The notes under the pieces are model-generated. The model had not been told where the DNA came from, ran no database searches, and was given only the letters and a program-made list of their open reading frames with translations. From Paranoxybacillus sp035645275 (GTDB lineage Bacteria > Bacillota > Bacilli > Bacillales > Anoxybacillaceae), in the NCBI GenBank assembly GCA_035645275.1, contig DASQMX010000026.1:744001-808000 (forward strand): DNA of 64,000 nt, in the 5' to 3' direction. The position numbers and the translations under genes were made by a program. Of this stretch, positions 8,132 to 16,630 are shown in pieces (position 1 is the first letter of the stretch; every line of letters starts with the position of its first letter).

Positions 8132-9346
8132 CTATTGTGTTTCAATATGGTTAAAAATTTCATACATTGGTACTAATATAGCGGTAACAATTGTCCCGAC
8201 AACTCCTGCTAAAAGGACAATCATAACCGGTTCAATTAAGGCTTTTAATCGTTCCGTTGCAGCTTCCACTTCTGCTTCATAAAAATCAGCAACTTTACTT
8301 AGCATTGAATCAAGCGCTCCTGTCGTTTCACCAATGGCAATCATTTGTGAAACAACAAGAGGAAAAGCCCAATGTTTTTGGAACGGTTCGGCTAGTGAGT
8401 TTCCTCCTTCTAAAGAATCATGTGCATCTGAGAGCACTCTAGCAATCACTTCATTTTCCACAACATTTTCAACAATACGAAGCGCGTTTAAAATCGGAAC
8501 AGAACTTGAAAACAATGAACTTAACGTTCTTGTCATTCTTGCAATTTCCGCTTTTTGAATTAGATTTCCGAATATAGGCATTTTTAACACGATATAATCT
8601 AGGAAATATTTCCCCCTTTTTTGTTTTTTCAACATGGCTAACAATAAAACAATCCCAGTAATGCTGAGAAACACCACCCACCAATATATTTTCATAAATT
8701 CACTTGCGCTTAAAACAAACTTTGTGATGGGCGGTAACTCTGCTCCAAAATCGATAAACATATCAACAAATGTCGGTACAACGAATGTTAATAAAAAGAT
8801 AACGATAGCAAGCGTCGCAAAGCCGATAAACGCAGGATAAGCTAATGCAGAAACCACTTTTTGGCGGGTACGGTATTGTTTTTCAAAGTAATTAGCTAAT
8901 CGTTCAAGCGTTTCGTCCATATTACCGCCTGTTTCCCCTGCTTTTACCATATTAATAAACATCGGGGAAAAAACTCTCTTATGCCTTTCCGCAGCAGTCG
9001 ATAGCGGATTACCTGAGCGTAAATCCTCCTCGATATCTACAAGCACTTTTTTTAATGTTTTACTTTCCGTCTGCTTGGCTAAAATGTTAATCGAATCAAC
9101 AACTGACACTCCTGCTTTTAACAATGTAGAAAATTGCCGTAAAAAAACAACGAAATCTTGATATTTAACCCGCTGTCCGAACGTAATTTCTTTTGTCAAC
9201 CATGAGTTTGGAACTTCCGGCAAATCAAATACATTAATATTCTGTTGACGCAACTTCTTTAACGCTTCGTGTCTAGATTCGGCATATAACGTCCCTGTTC
9301 GCTTATTTCCGTTCCTGTCACGTCCTTGATAATGAAACTGTGGCAT
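8132..9346 (-). CDS. pilC: Type IV pilus inner-membrane platform protein PilC
   Basis: This 404-residue GspF/PilC protein has the N-terminal ribbon (MPQFHYQGRDRNGNKRTGTLYA), two repeated cytoplasmic T2SS-F domains (FLRQFSTLLKAGVSVVDSI near 65-85 and RMTRTLSSLFSSSVPILNAL near 270-290) and three membrane segments (about 170-195, 220-240 and 375-400). The TGGNMDETL and TGALDSML motifs close each repeat. PilC couples the cytoplasmic PilB/PilT motors to pilin insertion or extraction. It abuts pilT directly and has GAGAGGCG upstream of its ATG. Confidence 0.96.
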   Translation of the reverse strand: MPQFHYQGRDRNGNKRTGTLYAESRHEALKKLRQQNINVFDLPEVPNSWLTKEITFGQRVKYQDFVVFLRQFSTLLKAGVSVVDSINILAKQTESKTLKKVLVDIEEDLRSGNPLSTAAERHKRVFSPMFINMVKAGETGGNMDETLERLANYFEKQYRTRQKVVSALAYPAFIGFATLAIVIFLLTFVVPTFVDMFIDFGAELPPITKFVLSASEFMKIYWWVVFLSITGIVLLLAMLKKQKRGKYFLDYIVLKMPIFGNLIQKAEIARMTRTLSSLFSSSVPILNALRIVENVVENEVIARVLSDAHDSLEGGNSLAEPFQKHWAFPLVVSQMIAIGETTGALDSMLSKVADFYEAEVEAATERLKALIEPVMIVLLAGVVGTIVTAILVPMYEIFNHIETQ

Positions 9347-10387
9347 TTATTCGCCTCTCTCCTGTAAATAAGGTTCTACTATATCTCTATCAATCATTCC
9401 CGCTTGCACTAGTTCTTTAATATTGCTCTCTAATGTATGCATTCCGAGTGCTTTACTCGTTTGCATCACACTAACAATTTGATGAATTTTTTCATTTCGA
9501 ATTAAGTTAGCGACTGCTGAATTGTTAATTAAAATTTCCGTTGCAGCAATGCGTCCTTGTTTATTCGCCATAGGAAACAGACGCTGAGAAATAACAGCCA
9601 CAAGTACAGAAGCGAGCTGAATCCGAATTTGTTGTTGTTGTTCAGGCGGAAAAACATCAATCATTCGGTTAATCGTATCAGGTGCGCTCGATGTATGCAA
9701 AGTTCCGAACACAAGGTGCCCTGTTTCCGCAGCCGTAATCGCTGTGTGAATCGTTTCTAAATCGCGCATCTCTCCGACTAAAATGACATCAGGGTCTTGG
9801 CGGAGTGCTGCACGCAAACCGTTCGCGAAATTATTTGTGTCAAATCCGATTTCGCGCTGGTCAATGATGCAGTTTCCATGTTTATGCAAATATTCAATCG
9901 GGTCTTCAAGCGTAATAATATGTTTTTTCATTGTTTTATTCATATAATCAATCATCGCAGCAAGCGTTGTTGACTTTCCGCTTCCTGTTGGTCCCGTGAC
10001 AAGGACAAGCCCTTGTGGCTTTGTAACTATTTTCTTCAAAACCTCAGGCAAGCGCAACTCATCAATTGTTGGAATTTTTGTTGGAATGACACGAATCGCC
10101 ATTGAAATGCATGACCGTTGCATATACGTATTGACTCGAAAACGGGAAACCCCTGGAATCCCGTAAGAGAAATCTATTTCCCCTTTTTCTTGAAACTGTG
10201 GCCAAAGTTTTTCAGAAATCGCTACTTTGGCCATCGCTTCCGTATCTTCAGGGCGCAATATTTCTTGCCCATATTTTTTTAGCTCGCCATTAATTCTCAT
10301 AATTGGCGGAACACCAACTGTCAAATGCAAATCAGATGCTTTTAACTCATATGCTGCCCGTAAAAGATGCTCAAAACGTTGCTTCAT
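9347..10387 (-). CDS. pilT: Pilus retraction ATPase PilT
   Basis: This approximately 346-residue protein is a PilT hexameric ATPase: Walker A GPTGSGKSTTLAAMIDYMN, Asp-box region TLEDPIEYLHKHG, Walker B ILVGEMRDLETIHTA, His-box TAAETGHLVFGTLHTSSA, and the PilT-specific AIRVIP block. The C-terminus contains GMHTLESNIKELVQ, matching the conserved PilT tail. Retraction ATPases separate true type IV pili from ComG pseudopili, which lack PilT. ATG at 10387 is preferred, with GGGTG six bases upstream; a GTG at 10396 would add three residues. It starts 11 bases after pilB ends. Confidence 0.96.
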   Translation of the reverse strand: MKQRFEHLLRAAYELKASDLHLTVGVPPIMRINGELKKYGQEILRPEDTEAMAKVAISEKLWPQFQEKGEIDFSYGIPGVSRFRVNTYMQRSCISMAIRVIPTKIPTIDELRLPEVLKKIVTKPQGLVLVTGPTGSGKSTTLAAMIDYMNKTMKKHIITLEDPIEYLHKHGNCIIDQREIGFDTNNFANGLRAALRQDPDVILVGEMRDLETIHTAITAAETGHLVFGTLHTSSAPDTINRMIDVFPPEQQQQIRIQLASVLVAVISQRLFPMANKQGRIAATEILINNSAVANLIRNEKIHQIVSVMQTSKALGMHTLESNIKELVQAGMIDRDIVEPYLQERGE

Positions 10388-10397
10388 TACCATCACC

Positions 10398-12062
10398 CTA
10401 ACTCAGTGTGACGACACGCAACACTTCTTCTGTCGTCGTCAAGCCTTGTTTTACTTTTAAAAGTCCATCATCCATTAAAAAAAGCATTCGGTTGCGAATT
10501 GCTAATTCCTTCAACTTCGATAATGGCTCTCTGTTATAAATCACATGCCTCATCTCATCGGTCATCATCATAAGCTCTTGGATCGCCACTCGTCCTTTAT
10601 AGCCCGTCATATTGCACACTGGGCAACCTTTCCCACGAACAACTTTGTCAATTTTTAGCCCACGCTTTGCAAAAATATCAATCTCCCATTTCGTTGCTGG
10701 CTGCTCTTGCCGGCAATCTAGACAAACACGTCTGACTAAACGCTGTGCCACAACTCCATTTAATGCTGATGCGACAAGAAAAGGTTCGATTCCCATATCA
10801 ATTAAACGAGTAATCGTACTGATGGAATCGTTTGTATGCAATGTACTCAAAACAAGGTGTCCAGTTAAAGCGGCACGAATGGCCACCTCCGCTGTCTCTT
10901 TATCACGAATCTCCCCTATCATAATAATGTTTGGATCTTGTCGTAAAATCGAACGCAATCCTTTAGCAAAAGTCAAACCTACATTCTGATTCACTTGAAT
11001 TTGGTTGATTCCTTCGATTTGATATTCGACAGGATCTTCAATCGTAATAATATTTACCTCTTCTCGATTTAAATGATTTAACGCAGCGTACAAAGTTGAA
11101 GATTTCCCAGAACCAGTCGGCCCCGTAATTAATACAATCCCATTCGGCCGCTCGATTAGTTGGATAAAACGTTCGTAATTCAGCTTATGAAAGCCTAGCT
11201 TTCTTAAATCGTTTAAGGCACTTCCTAAATCGAGAATACGCATCACAATTTTCTCACCAAATATGGTCGGTAACGTTGATACACGTAAATCCACAGGGTG
11301 AAATTGTAAATGAACCTTAAAACGACCATCTTGTGGAACACGATATTCCGTAATATCAAGGTTAGCTAAAATTTTGATTCGCGATGTTAAAACGCTTTGC
11401 ATACTTTTTGGCAATGCCCTTTCTGTCCGTAAGACACCGTCAACTCGATAACGAATAAGCACTTTTGTTTCTTGTGGATCAATATGAATGTCACTTGCCT
11501 TTTGCTCGACAGCCGATTGAATTATTTGGTTAACAAGGCGAACAATAGGAGAATCTTCTTTCGCAGGTCGTATTTCCTCCGCAGGTTGAGGTTGGCTTGT
11601 ATCAAAATATTCATCAATTGAAACATCAAGGTTGTAATATTTATTAATAGCCCGCAAAATATCGTCCTTGGAAGCGATAGCCGTTTCAATATGAAAACCT
11701 GTGGATAGACGCAAATCATCAATAGCTAAAAAGTCCATCGGATCAGCCATCGCAACAAGCAGTCGATCTCCTTCCTGCTTTAAAGGCATTAACATTTTTC
11801 TTTTGGCAAACTCTTGAGGAACAAGCTTAGTTAATTTCACATCAATCGGATAACGGTACAAACTAACGTGCGGTATCCCTAATTGAAACTCTAAGGCTTC
11901 GATTAGCTTTTGTTCCGTAATATACCCGCGCTGTACTAATGCATCCCCAAGCTTTTGACCTGGAGATTTCTCCTTCAATGTTTCTTGAAGTTGTTCTTCA
12001 GTAATCAAGCCCGCTTCAACTAATAAATCGCCTAATCGTTTTCGCTCTTGTTTTTGACTCAT
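10398..12062 (-). CDS. pilB: Pilus extension ATPase PilB
   Basis: This 554-residue protein has two N-terminal MshEN-type repeats (RLGDLLVEAGLITEEQLQ, then LGDALVQRGYITEQKL), an N2 domain, and a C-terminal motor with Walker A GPTGSGKSS (about 314-322), Walker B IIMIGEIRD (about 380-388) and a zinc site from CLDC and CPVC. It powers pilin polymerisation. MshEN domains in some PilB homologues bind cyclic di-GMP; whether these repeats do cannot be judged here. The ATG has TAGGGA upstream. It is the first core motor gene of the operon and follows the G5-domain gene by eight bases. Confidence 0.96.
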   Translation of the reverse strand: MSQKQERKRLGDLLVEAGLITEEQLQETLKEKSPGQKLGDALVQRGYITEQKLIEALEFQLGIPHVSLYRYPIDVKLTKLVPQEFAKRKMLMPLKQEGDRLLVAMADPMDFLAIDDLRLSTGFHIETAIASKDDILRAINKYYNLDVSIDEYFDTSQPQPAEEIRPAKEDSPIVRLVNQIIQSAVEQKASDIHIDPQETKVLIRYRVDGVLRTERALPKSMQSVLTSRIKILANLDITEYRVPQDGRFKVHLQFHPVDLRVSTLPTIFGEKIVMRILDLGSALNDLRKLGFHKLNYERFIQLIERPNGIVLITGPTGSGKSSTLYAALNHLNREEVNIITIEDPVEYQIEGINQIQVNQNVGLTFAKGLRSILRQDPNIIMIGEIRDKETAEVAIRAALTGHLVLSTLHTNDSISTITRLIDMGIEPFLVASALNGVVAQRLVRRVCLDCRQEQPATKWEIDIFAKRGLKIDKVVRGKGCPVCNMTGYKGRVAIQELMMMTDEMRHVIYNREPLSKLKELAIRNRMLFLMDDGLLKVKQGLTTTEEVLRVVTLS

Positions 12063-12070
12063 ACTAATCC

Positions 12071-13393
12071 CTACTTTTCGTACACTTCGGTTTGTTCATC
12101 AATCATTTCGTCCTCATGAGAATCTATAGTTTCACTACCCTCTTCGTGATTATTCGGCAGTTCATTACGATTCTCTGAAGATATCGGTTGCTCCTCAGCA
12201 GAAGTCGGTTCTTCCTCTTCATGCTCAATCCTTTCTTGGATTAAAGGATGAACTTCGATTTTATGAATTGGTAAATAAAAATCTTCAGAAATAAGCTTTG
12301 TTTCAAGCAAATGGTCATTTGAATTATAAATCTTTCGCTTAACCCTGATTAGCAAGCCCTGCTTTCCTTCTTGTTTGATCCGTTTTTCTCCAATACTTAC
12401 ATCGGTACTGTAATGAACAATGGTCTTCGGTTCAAAGTACTCTATATCATCACTTTCTATAACATACTTGTTAATAAATGGTATACCTTCTAAACGAGCA
12501 GTAAGCCCATTCTCTGAAACAATAAACTTTAAAGTGTAGTCAATGAAATTAGGATTATGAAAAATAAAGTCCTTCTGTTTTAAGTCAACTTTCGCCTCAA
12601 AACCGGGTTCAACGTTAGTCGGAAGTTCTCGGCTAATATGCCGTTCGACAATTTCAAAGTTAGTAGGTAAAACCGCTTTATAAATAATGGAAGCTAAAAA
12701 ACTTGCATTTTCAGCAGATAAATTATTTTTCTTCGCTTTTACATAATCTAAAAGGGAAAAATAGCTATTACCTTTTATTTCAATTGTCGGGTGAGAAGAA
12801 AGCCAATGCAGTAAATCACGATGTTCTTCTACTCCTTTTTCCACTTTAACCTCACTAATTATTTGCTTAGCAAACTGTGATTTGGCCTCCTCACTTAAAT
12901 AATTAATAAGGTTAATTGTTTGTGGTTTTGTGTGTAATGAAGAAGCGTAGTAAATAAGGTCTGCTGAAAGTCGTTCAATGTCTAACAACTTCAGCCATTT
13001 TTCATCTATTATTGTGTTCAATAAGGACAGGAGTTGTTCTTTGTCTAATTCAATGAAAAGCTGTGATGCTTGTCCATCTGCAGCCTGCTCAATACTTTGC
13101 TTTATTTGAAACCGGAATAAATCACTTGGTACATGCACAATGTGTTCACTAAATATTATTTTCGTAGATTGTGAAGCCATCCATTGATTTACCCGCTTAA
13201 GGAGTAATTGTTCTGTATCTTTCTCCGATAAATTCGACACATCCACATTTCCTATCGATGTTCCTTTGGAAAAACGAAATTCTTTAAAAAGAACCGTTTC
13301 ATATGCGAAGGCACCGATTTGTGAGAAACTGATTAAAAACGCTGTACTTAAAAGAACCACGACAGCTAACTTAATAAAATCCGTATTTCTCAC
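12071..13393 (-). CDS. G5/VanW-like membrane-anchored protein of the pilus operon
   Basis: This 440-residue protein has one N-terminal membrane anchor (about 8-30), then SIGNVDVSNLSEKDTEQLLLKR, which resembles the peptidoglycan-binding-4/YoaR repeat found in VanW proteins, a long middle region, and a C-terminal beta module (GEKRIKQEGKQGLLIRVKRK) resembling a G5 domain. The last about 45 residues are very acidic (E/D/N/S). GTG at 13393 is chosen: AGGAGG lies eight bases upstream, while the longer frame from 13441 does not resemble this family. Being just upstream of pilB, it may anchor or guide the pilus through the thick wall; this is inference. Confidence 0.7.
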   Translation of the reverse strand: MRNTDFIKLAVVVLLSTAFLISFSQIGAFAYETVLFKEFRFSKGTSIGNVDVSNLSEKDTEQLLLKRVNQWMASQSTKIIFSEHIVHVPSDLFRFQIKQSIEQAADGQASQLFIELDKEQLLSLLNTIIDEKWLKLLDIERLSADLIYYASSLHTKPQTINLINYLSEEAKSQFAKQIISEVKVEKGVEEHRDLLHWLSSHPTIEIKGNSYFSLLDYVKAKKNNLSAENASFLASIIYKAVLPTNFEIVERHISRELPTNVEPGFEAKVDLKQKDFIFHNPNFIDYTLKFIVSENGLTARLEGIPFINKYVIESDDIEYFEPKTIVHYSTDVSIGEKRIKQEGKQGLLIRVKRKIYNSNDHLLETKLISEDFYLPIHKIEVHPLIQERIEHEEEEPTSAEEQPISSENRNELPNNHEEGSETIDSHEDEMIDEQTEVYEK

Positions 13394-13473
13394 CTTCCAT
13401 GCCTCCTTTCTATGCATACTAATTAATGTAAACAATTCCATATTTCACTTCAACATATAGTGATTATGAATGC

Positions 13474-14379
13474 TTACTGACAATGTTTAGATGGTTCATC
13501 TTCAAGGTTCCGTTCCTTTAATACTTGACCTTCAATATCTTCAAATTGTAATTCAGGAATGACATCATCAAATAAAACTGGGAGCTCTTCCTCTTTTGCT
13601 TCAGTCCCCTCGTCTAATGGAGCTAAATAAATTTCCTCAATAAAATCATCATTTATATTTGACAAGTTTTCTCCATCTTCTTCTATAAAATGAGACAAAT
13701 CTATTTGCTCTATTTCTAATAACATATCGGTTTCGTCACCACTCAGTCCATGAGTTTTTCGTTCATATTCTGAAATCGTCTCTCCACTATCTAATAATTG
13801 GATGCGTCTTTCAAGAAAACTAACATCCTCTTCAACATCATCATCACTTTCTTGTTCTGTAAATTGAATCGTTTGTTCGTTGTTATTACTCTCAGTTTCG
13901 ATTTGAACGACGGAAAACTGTTCAATCGTTTCATTATCATTTTTTTCATCTTTTTCATCTATATAACTAATAAAATCGCTTTCTTTTATTGTTTTCTCTC
14001 CAAATATAGATTGTTTTTCTCCTTCTTCTAGAAGTGTTTCTGTATCAGATGTCTGAAAAATATTATTATCTTGATTTCTTCCCACGATATTTTCTAAGGA
14101 TGAGAAACGATTCTCGTCTACAAAGCCGTCCTCTGTTTCATATATAAGATGACCCATTTTTCGATCAACTAGGTACAGACTTGATAATATTAACAATACC
14201 AGCAATAAAACTACCTTCCATAACGGAAACATGGTCATCATAAACAGACCTAATAAAGCAAATATAAAAGAACTGAACACAATAAGATACTGTCCACTAC
14301 GCTGAAAACCAAGCGGCAAGAAAAACAAGATGGGAACAAAAATGATGAACGCAATAATTAAAAATAAAAATGCATTCAA
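13474..14379 (-). CDS. Unknown acidic membrane protein at the head of the pilus operon
   Basis: I do not recognise this 301-residue protein. Three close hydrophobic segments occupy about residues 2-75, after which about 220 residues are extremely acidic and lacking in cysteine (many E, D, N and S runs, for example around the QESDDDVEEDVSF stretch). The tail is probably cytoplasmic or surface-exposed and disordered. The start is a TTG at 14379 with GGGGTGA four bases upstream; no ATG fits. It is the first minus-strand gene of the pilus cluster, divergent from the minor-pilin genes, and was probably recruited to pilus function by position only. Confidence 0.6.
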   Translation of the reverse strand: MNAFLFLIIAFIIFVPILFFLPLGFQRSGQYLIVFSSFIFALLGLFMMTMFPLWKVVLLLVLLILSSLYLVDRKMGHLIYETEDGFVDENRFSSLENIVGRNQDNNIFQTSDTETLLEEGEKQSIFGEKTIKESDFISYIDEKDEKNDNETIEQFSVVQIETESNNNEQTIQFTEQESDDDVEEDVSFLERRIQLLDSGETISEYERKTHGLSGDETDMLLEIEQIDLSHFIEEDGENLSNINDDFIEEIYLAPLDEGTEAKEEELPVLFDDVIPELQFEDIEGQVLKERNLEDEPSKHCQ

Positions 14380-14463
14380 CGTGTCACCCCATTTATATGA
14401 AAAGTGTTATGAATTCTACAAAATTTCTACGTAAAACTTACATTTCTTTACTCTTCCATATTG

Positions 14464-14469
14464 TATAAT
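14464..14469 (+). promoter_or_regulatory. Candidate -10 element for the minor-pilin operon
   Basis: A perfect TATAAT lies about 100 bases before the first plus-strand pilin gene in the divergent gap. No convincing -35 is seen at 16-18 bases, so an activator or a weak -35 would be needed. A hairpin at 14501-14530 follows in the transcript. Confidence 0.4.
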
Positions 14470-14500
14470 AAAGCCACATAATTTAAAAGAAGGGAAAAAC

Positions 14501-14530
14501 GGCAAGCCTAAGAGTCTGTAAAGTTTGCCA
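14501..14530. other. Leader hairpin before the minor-pilin genes
   Basis: The arms GGCAAGC and GTTTGCC form a 7-bp stem (one G-U pair) with a loop of about 15 bases, between the candidate promoter and the first plus-strand pilin ORF. No poly-T tract follows on the plus strand, so it is not an ordinary terminator there. I compared it by eye with class I cyclic di-GMP aptamers and it does not fit them. Confidence 0.4.
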
Positions 14531-14568
14531 ACATTGCTGTTCAGAAACTGAAGGACATGGTGAGAAAA

Positions 14569-15006
14569 ATGAAGAATAAACAAATGCAAAACGAGTGTGG
14601 CTTTACTCTGTTAGAAATATTATTATCGATTACCATTTTAGGTATTATTTTGCTGAGCTTCTTTCAATTTTTCGGTCAATCGATGATATTTTCGAATAAA
14701 AATGAAGCCAAATTACAAGCTGTCAATATTGCGCGACAAGTGATGAATGAATTGCAGGGGCAAGCACTTAATAAATCAACTCCATCTCCATTATCAAGCA
14801 CGAATCCAAACCATAAAGAAATCATTAATTCTTTGTTACAATCTTCTAATGTAGATGATCTAACTAATGGACGGTTTGAAATTACTTTATCATTCGACAC
14901 ATATGATGATCCGCTCGTTCAAGTGACAGTAAAGGTCACATCGTTACAGCAAAACATATCAGCGGAAACGTATGGATATATGAAATTAAGTGAAACGAGT
15001 GAATGA
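14569..15006 (+). CDS. Minor pilin-like prepilin (first of three)
   Basis: This protein of about 145 residues has a prepilin signal ending Cys-Gly before FTLLEILLSITILGI, with Glu at mature +5. The rest contains an alpha-helical spine (KNEAKLQAVNIARQVMNEL) and a small C-terminal beta part. It resembles PilV/type II secretion minor pilins. Its mature N-terminal Phe suggests methylation by the peptidase encoded nearby. ATG at 14569 with GGTGAG just upstream is preferred to the ATG at 14557. It overlaps the next gene by 4 bases (ATGA), so the three plus-strand genes are one translationally coupled unit. Confidence 0.85.
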   Translation: MKNKQMQNECGFTLLEILLSITILGIILLSFFQFFGQSMIFSNKNEAKLQAVNIARQVMNELQGQALNKSTPSPLSSTNPNHKEIINSLLQSSNVDDLTNGRFEITLSFDTYDDPLVQVTVKVTSLQQNISAETYGYMKLSETSE

Positions 15007-15443
15007 TTATGAAAAAAATTCTTAAGTCTCAACGCGGATTAACGTTAATAGAATTATTAGCTGTCCTTGCTTTATTAGCCATTGTCGGTACAGTCGTGAC
15101 AAGCGGCTTAATTAACTCAATGAAGGCGTATCAATCATCAACAGAGCATATTAACTTACGACAAGAAGCAAACCTTTTAATCGAAACGATTTCGAACCTC
15201 CATAAACGAAACGAAGACTGTGTCATCGACTATAACCCAACAAATAAAACGTTGTCGATTAATGGTCAGCCATTTAATACGAAAGGATATCAAATTTTAT
15301 TTTCTTATAACTCTTCAGATTATAATAAATCTATTCAGTCTAAGAATCTTTCTATCGAAAACCCTGTAATGATTAAATTTAAACTTATCGACCAGCAAGA
15401 AAGGGAATTTGAAGTCCAAACAAAATTACAACGCTTGGAATAA
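15003..15443 (+). CDS. Minor pilin-like prepilin (second of three)
   Basis: This 146-residue prepilin has the leader KKILKSQRG followed by LTLIELLAVLALLAIVGTVV, with Glu at +5. The exposed part includes SLxxxxxQREFEVQTKLQRLE-like C-terminal beta strands resembling PilW/ComGF-type minor subunits. The ATG at 15003 overlaps the previous stop; a second ATG at 15009 is equally possible because the ribosome site is weak. Minor pilins prime pilus assembly at the tip. Confidence 0.83.
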   Translation: MIMKKILKSQRGLTLIELLAVLALLAIVGTVVTSGLINSMKAYQSSTEHINLRQEANLLIETISNLHKRNEDCVIDYNPTNKTLSINGQPFNTKGYQILFSYNSSDYNKSIQSKNLSIENPVMIKFKLIDQQEREFEVQTKLQRLE

Positions 15444-15460
15444 TCGATTAGGTGATGAAC

Positions 15461-16495
15461 ATGAAAAATCAAAACGGATATACATTAATTACAACACTAT
15501 TAATTGCTACGCTTATTGTGACCGCTTCCTTTGTGCTCATTGGAATGGCATTAAATACGAATAAACAAATTCAACTAAGTGAACAAGACATGCAGGCGAC
15601 GGACTTAGCAGAGATGGGACTCACATATTTTCAAGAAAAAGTGAATGAGATTGTCGCTAATTATATCAATGCAAAAGATATAGCTGAAAAAGTCAACGAA
15701 CTTAATAATAAAACGATTACCGTTACATCATCCTCATCTGAAACGAAACAATTTAAAATCGCATTAGATTCCTTACTCATCAACAAAGATAACCTTTCTG
15801 CACAAGTTACTTTTTACGGTTGTGTTGGAAATTGTGAAGATCCAACAAGTAAAAAAGAAACCATTCGCTCAACGTTACAATTAAGTAAGGCAGAAGGTTC
15901 AGGAGCTACCATTGTTATCTCTCATGACAATCAAGAAGTAAAAGTAGAAAGTTGCAGCAATGTAGCAAATAAGAATAACGGAAAAATAGAAACAAATTGT
16001 TATTTTCTTAACCAAGATGATTTAAATAGCTATTTAGAGAAAAATGAATTAAGAATTCACAATGGAGCAACTGTTTATATTCTAAGTGACATTGTTATTG
16101 ATGACCTTGATGACCTTAAGTTTACAGGTAATAACAATCAACTTTGTGTATACGGAGGATTAACATTTAATTCGATGGATAAAGGTCAAGGTAACAACAA
16201 AGCAACGATTTATGCTTACGAAGTAATGATACCTAATGATGACGAAGATGAAGAGGAATATAAAGATAAGGACAAAGATAAGAACGAAGATAGGGACAAA
16301 GATAGAGACAAAGATAGAGACAAAGATAGAGACGAAGATAGAAGCGAAGATGAAAATAAACATAAGCAAAATAATATAACTATTATCTTTGGTAAAAATG
16401 AAAATGGTGAATATCATGTCAATACTTATTGTGGTACTTACTCGTTAAATAGGGGAAACTGGACTGCAAAGCTGACAAATATTCAGTACGATTGA
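15461..16495 (+). CDS. PilX-like minor pilin with a charged repeat tract
   Basis: This 344-residue protein begins MKNQNGYTLITTLLIATLIV, a prepilin-like leader and helix lacking Glu+5, as is usual for PilX/PilK-type tip subunits. Two Cys residues close together (YGCVGNCEDP) and further Cys residues (VESC, NCYF, QLCVYG) may form disulphides. Near the C-terminus, about residues 260-302, lies a tract of alternating Asp with Lys or Arg encoded by a near-perfect DNA repeat. The ATG at 15461 has AGGTGA five bases upstream. It is the last plus-strand gene before a palindromic element that could end the transcript. Confidence 0.75.
   Translation: MKNQNGYTLITTLLIATLIVTASFVLIGMALNTNKQIQLSEQDMQATDLAEMGLTYFQEKVNEIVANYINAKDIAEKVNELNNKTITVTSSSSETKQFKIALDSLLINKDNLSAQVTFYGCVGNCEDPTSKKETIRSTLQLSKAEGSGATIVISHDNQEVKVESCSNVANKNNGKIETNCYFLNQDDLNSYLEKNELRIHNGATVYILSDIVIDDLDDLKFTGNNNQLCVYGGLTFNSMDKGQGNNKATIYAYEVMIPNDDEDEEEYKDKDKDKNEDRDKDRDKDRDKDRDEDRSEDENKHKQNNITIIFGKNENGEYHVNTYCGTYSLNRGNWTAKLTNIQYD
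16262..16348 (+). repeat. In-frame Lys/Arg-Asp microsatellite
   Basis: A tract built from AAAGATAAGGAC and GATAGAGACAAA variants encodes alternating Asp with Lys or Arg. The six-base unit (two codons) is repeated more than ten times, with several exact 12-base copies (AAAGATAGAGAC). Such units can gain or lose copies by slippage without a frameshift. Confidence 0.85.
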
Positions 16496-16502
16496 TATGA
16501 AA

Positions 16503-16620
16503 GGGACTGATCCTTAAACAAGTGTCAGACCCGACAACCATCATATATAGTACATAACGCTGGATAAAAACGCTATATTATGATGGATTGTGCGTGAGGT
16601 CAGACACTTAAGGGTCAGCC
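16503..16620. repeat. Palindromic intergenic element, copy 1
   Basis: This 118-bp near-palindrome sits between the convergent pilX-like and folC genes. Outer arms are GGACTGATCCTTAA and TTAAGGGTCAGCC; the conserved inner arms are AGTGTCAGACC and GGTCAGACACT; the core arms are CCATCATATATAG and CTATATTATGATGG. Four relatives occur at 22.4, 48.2, 50.2 and 55.8 kb. It could act as a two-way terminator here. Confidence 0.8.
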
Positions 16621-16630
16621 ACTTTTTAGT

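Noticed and set aside
14490..14568. Class I cyclic di-GMP riboswitch before the minor-pilin genes
   Set aside because: Only a GGCAA string and a hairpin are shared; the GNRA tetraloop, receptor and conserved CGCAAAGC-type junction are absent.
16262..16348. CRISPR-like array
   Set aside because: The units are contiguous six-base repeats without spacers and lie within a coding frame.
16160..16417. 85-residue minus-strand ORF with repeated Phe-Val-Ser-Ile
   Set aside because: It is the reverse reading of the Asp/Lys repeat in the minor-pilin gene; the regularity comes from the DNA repeat.
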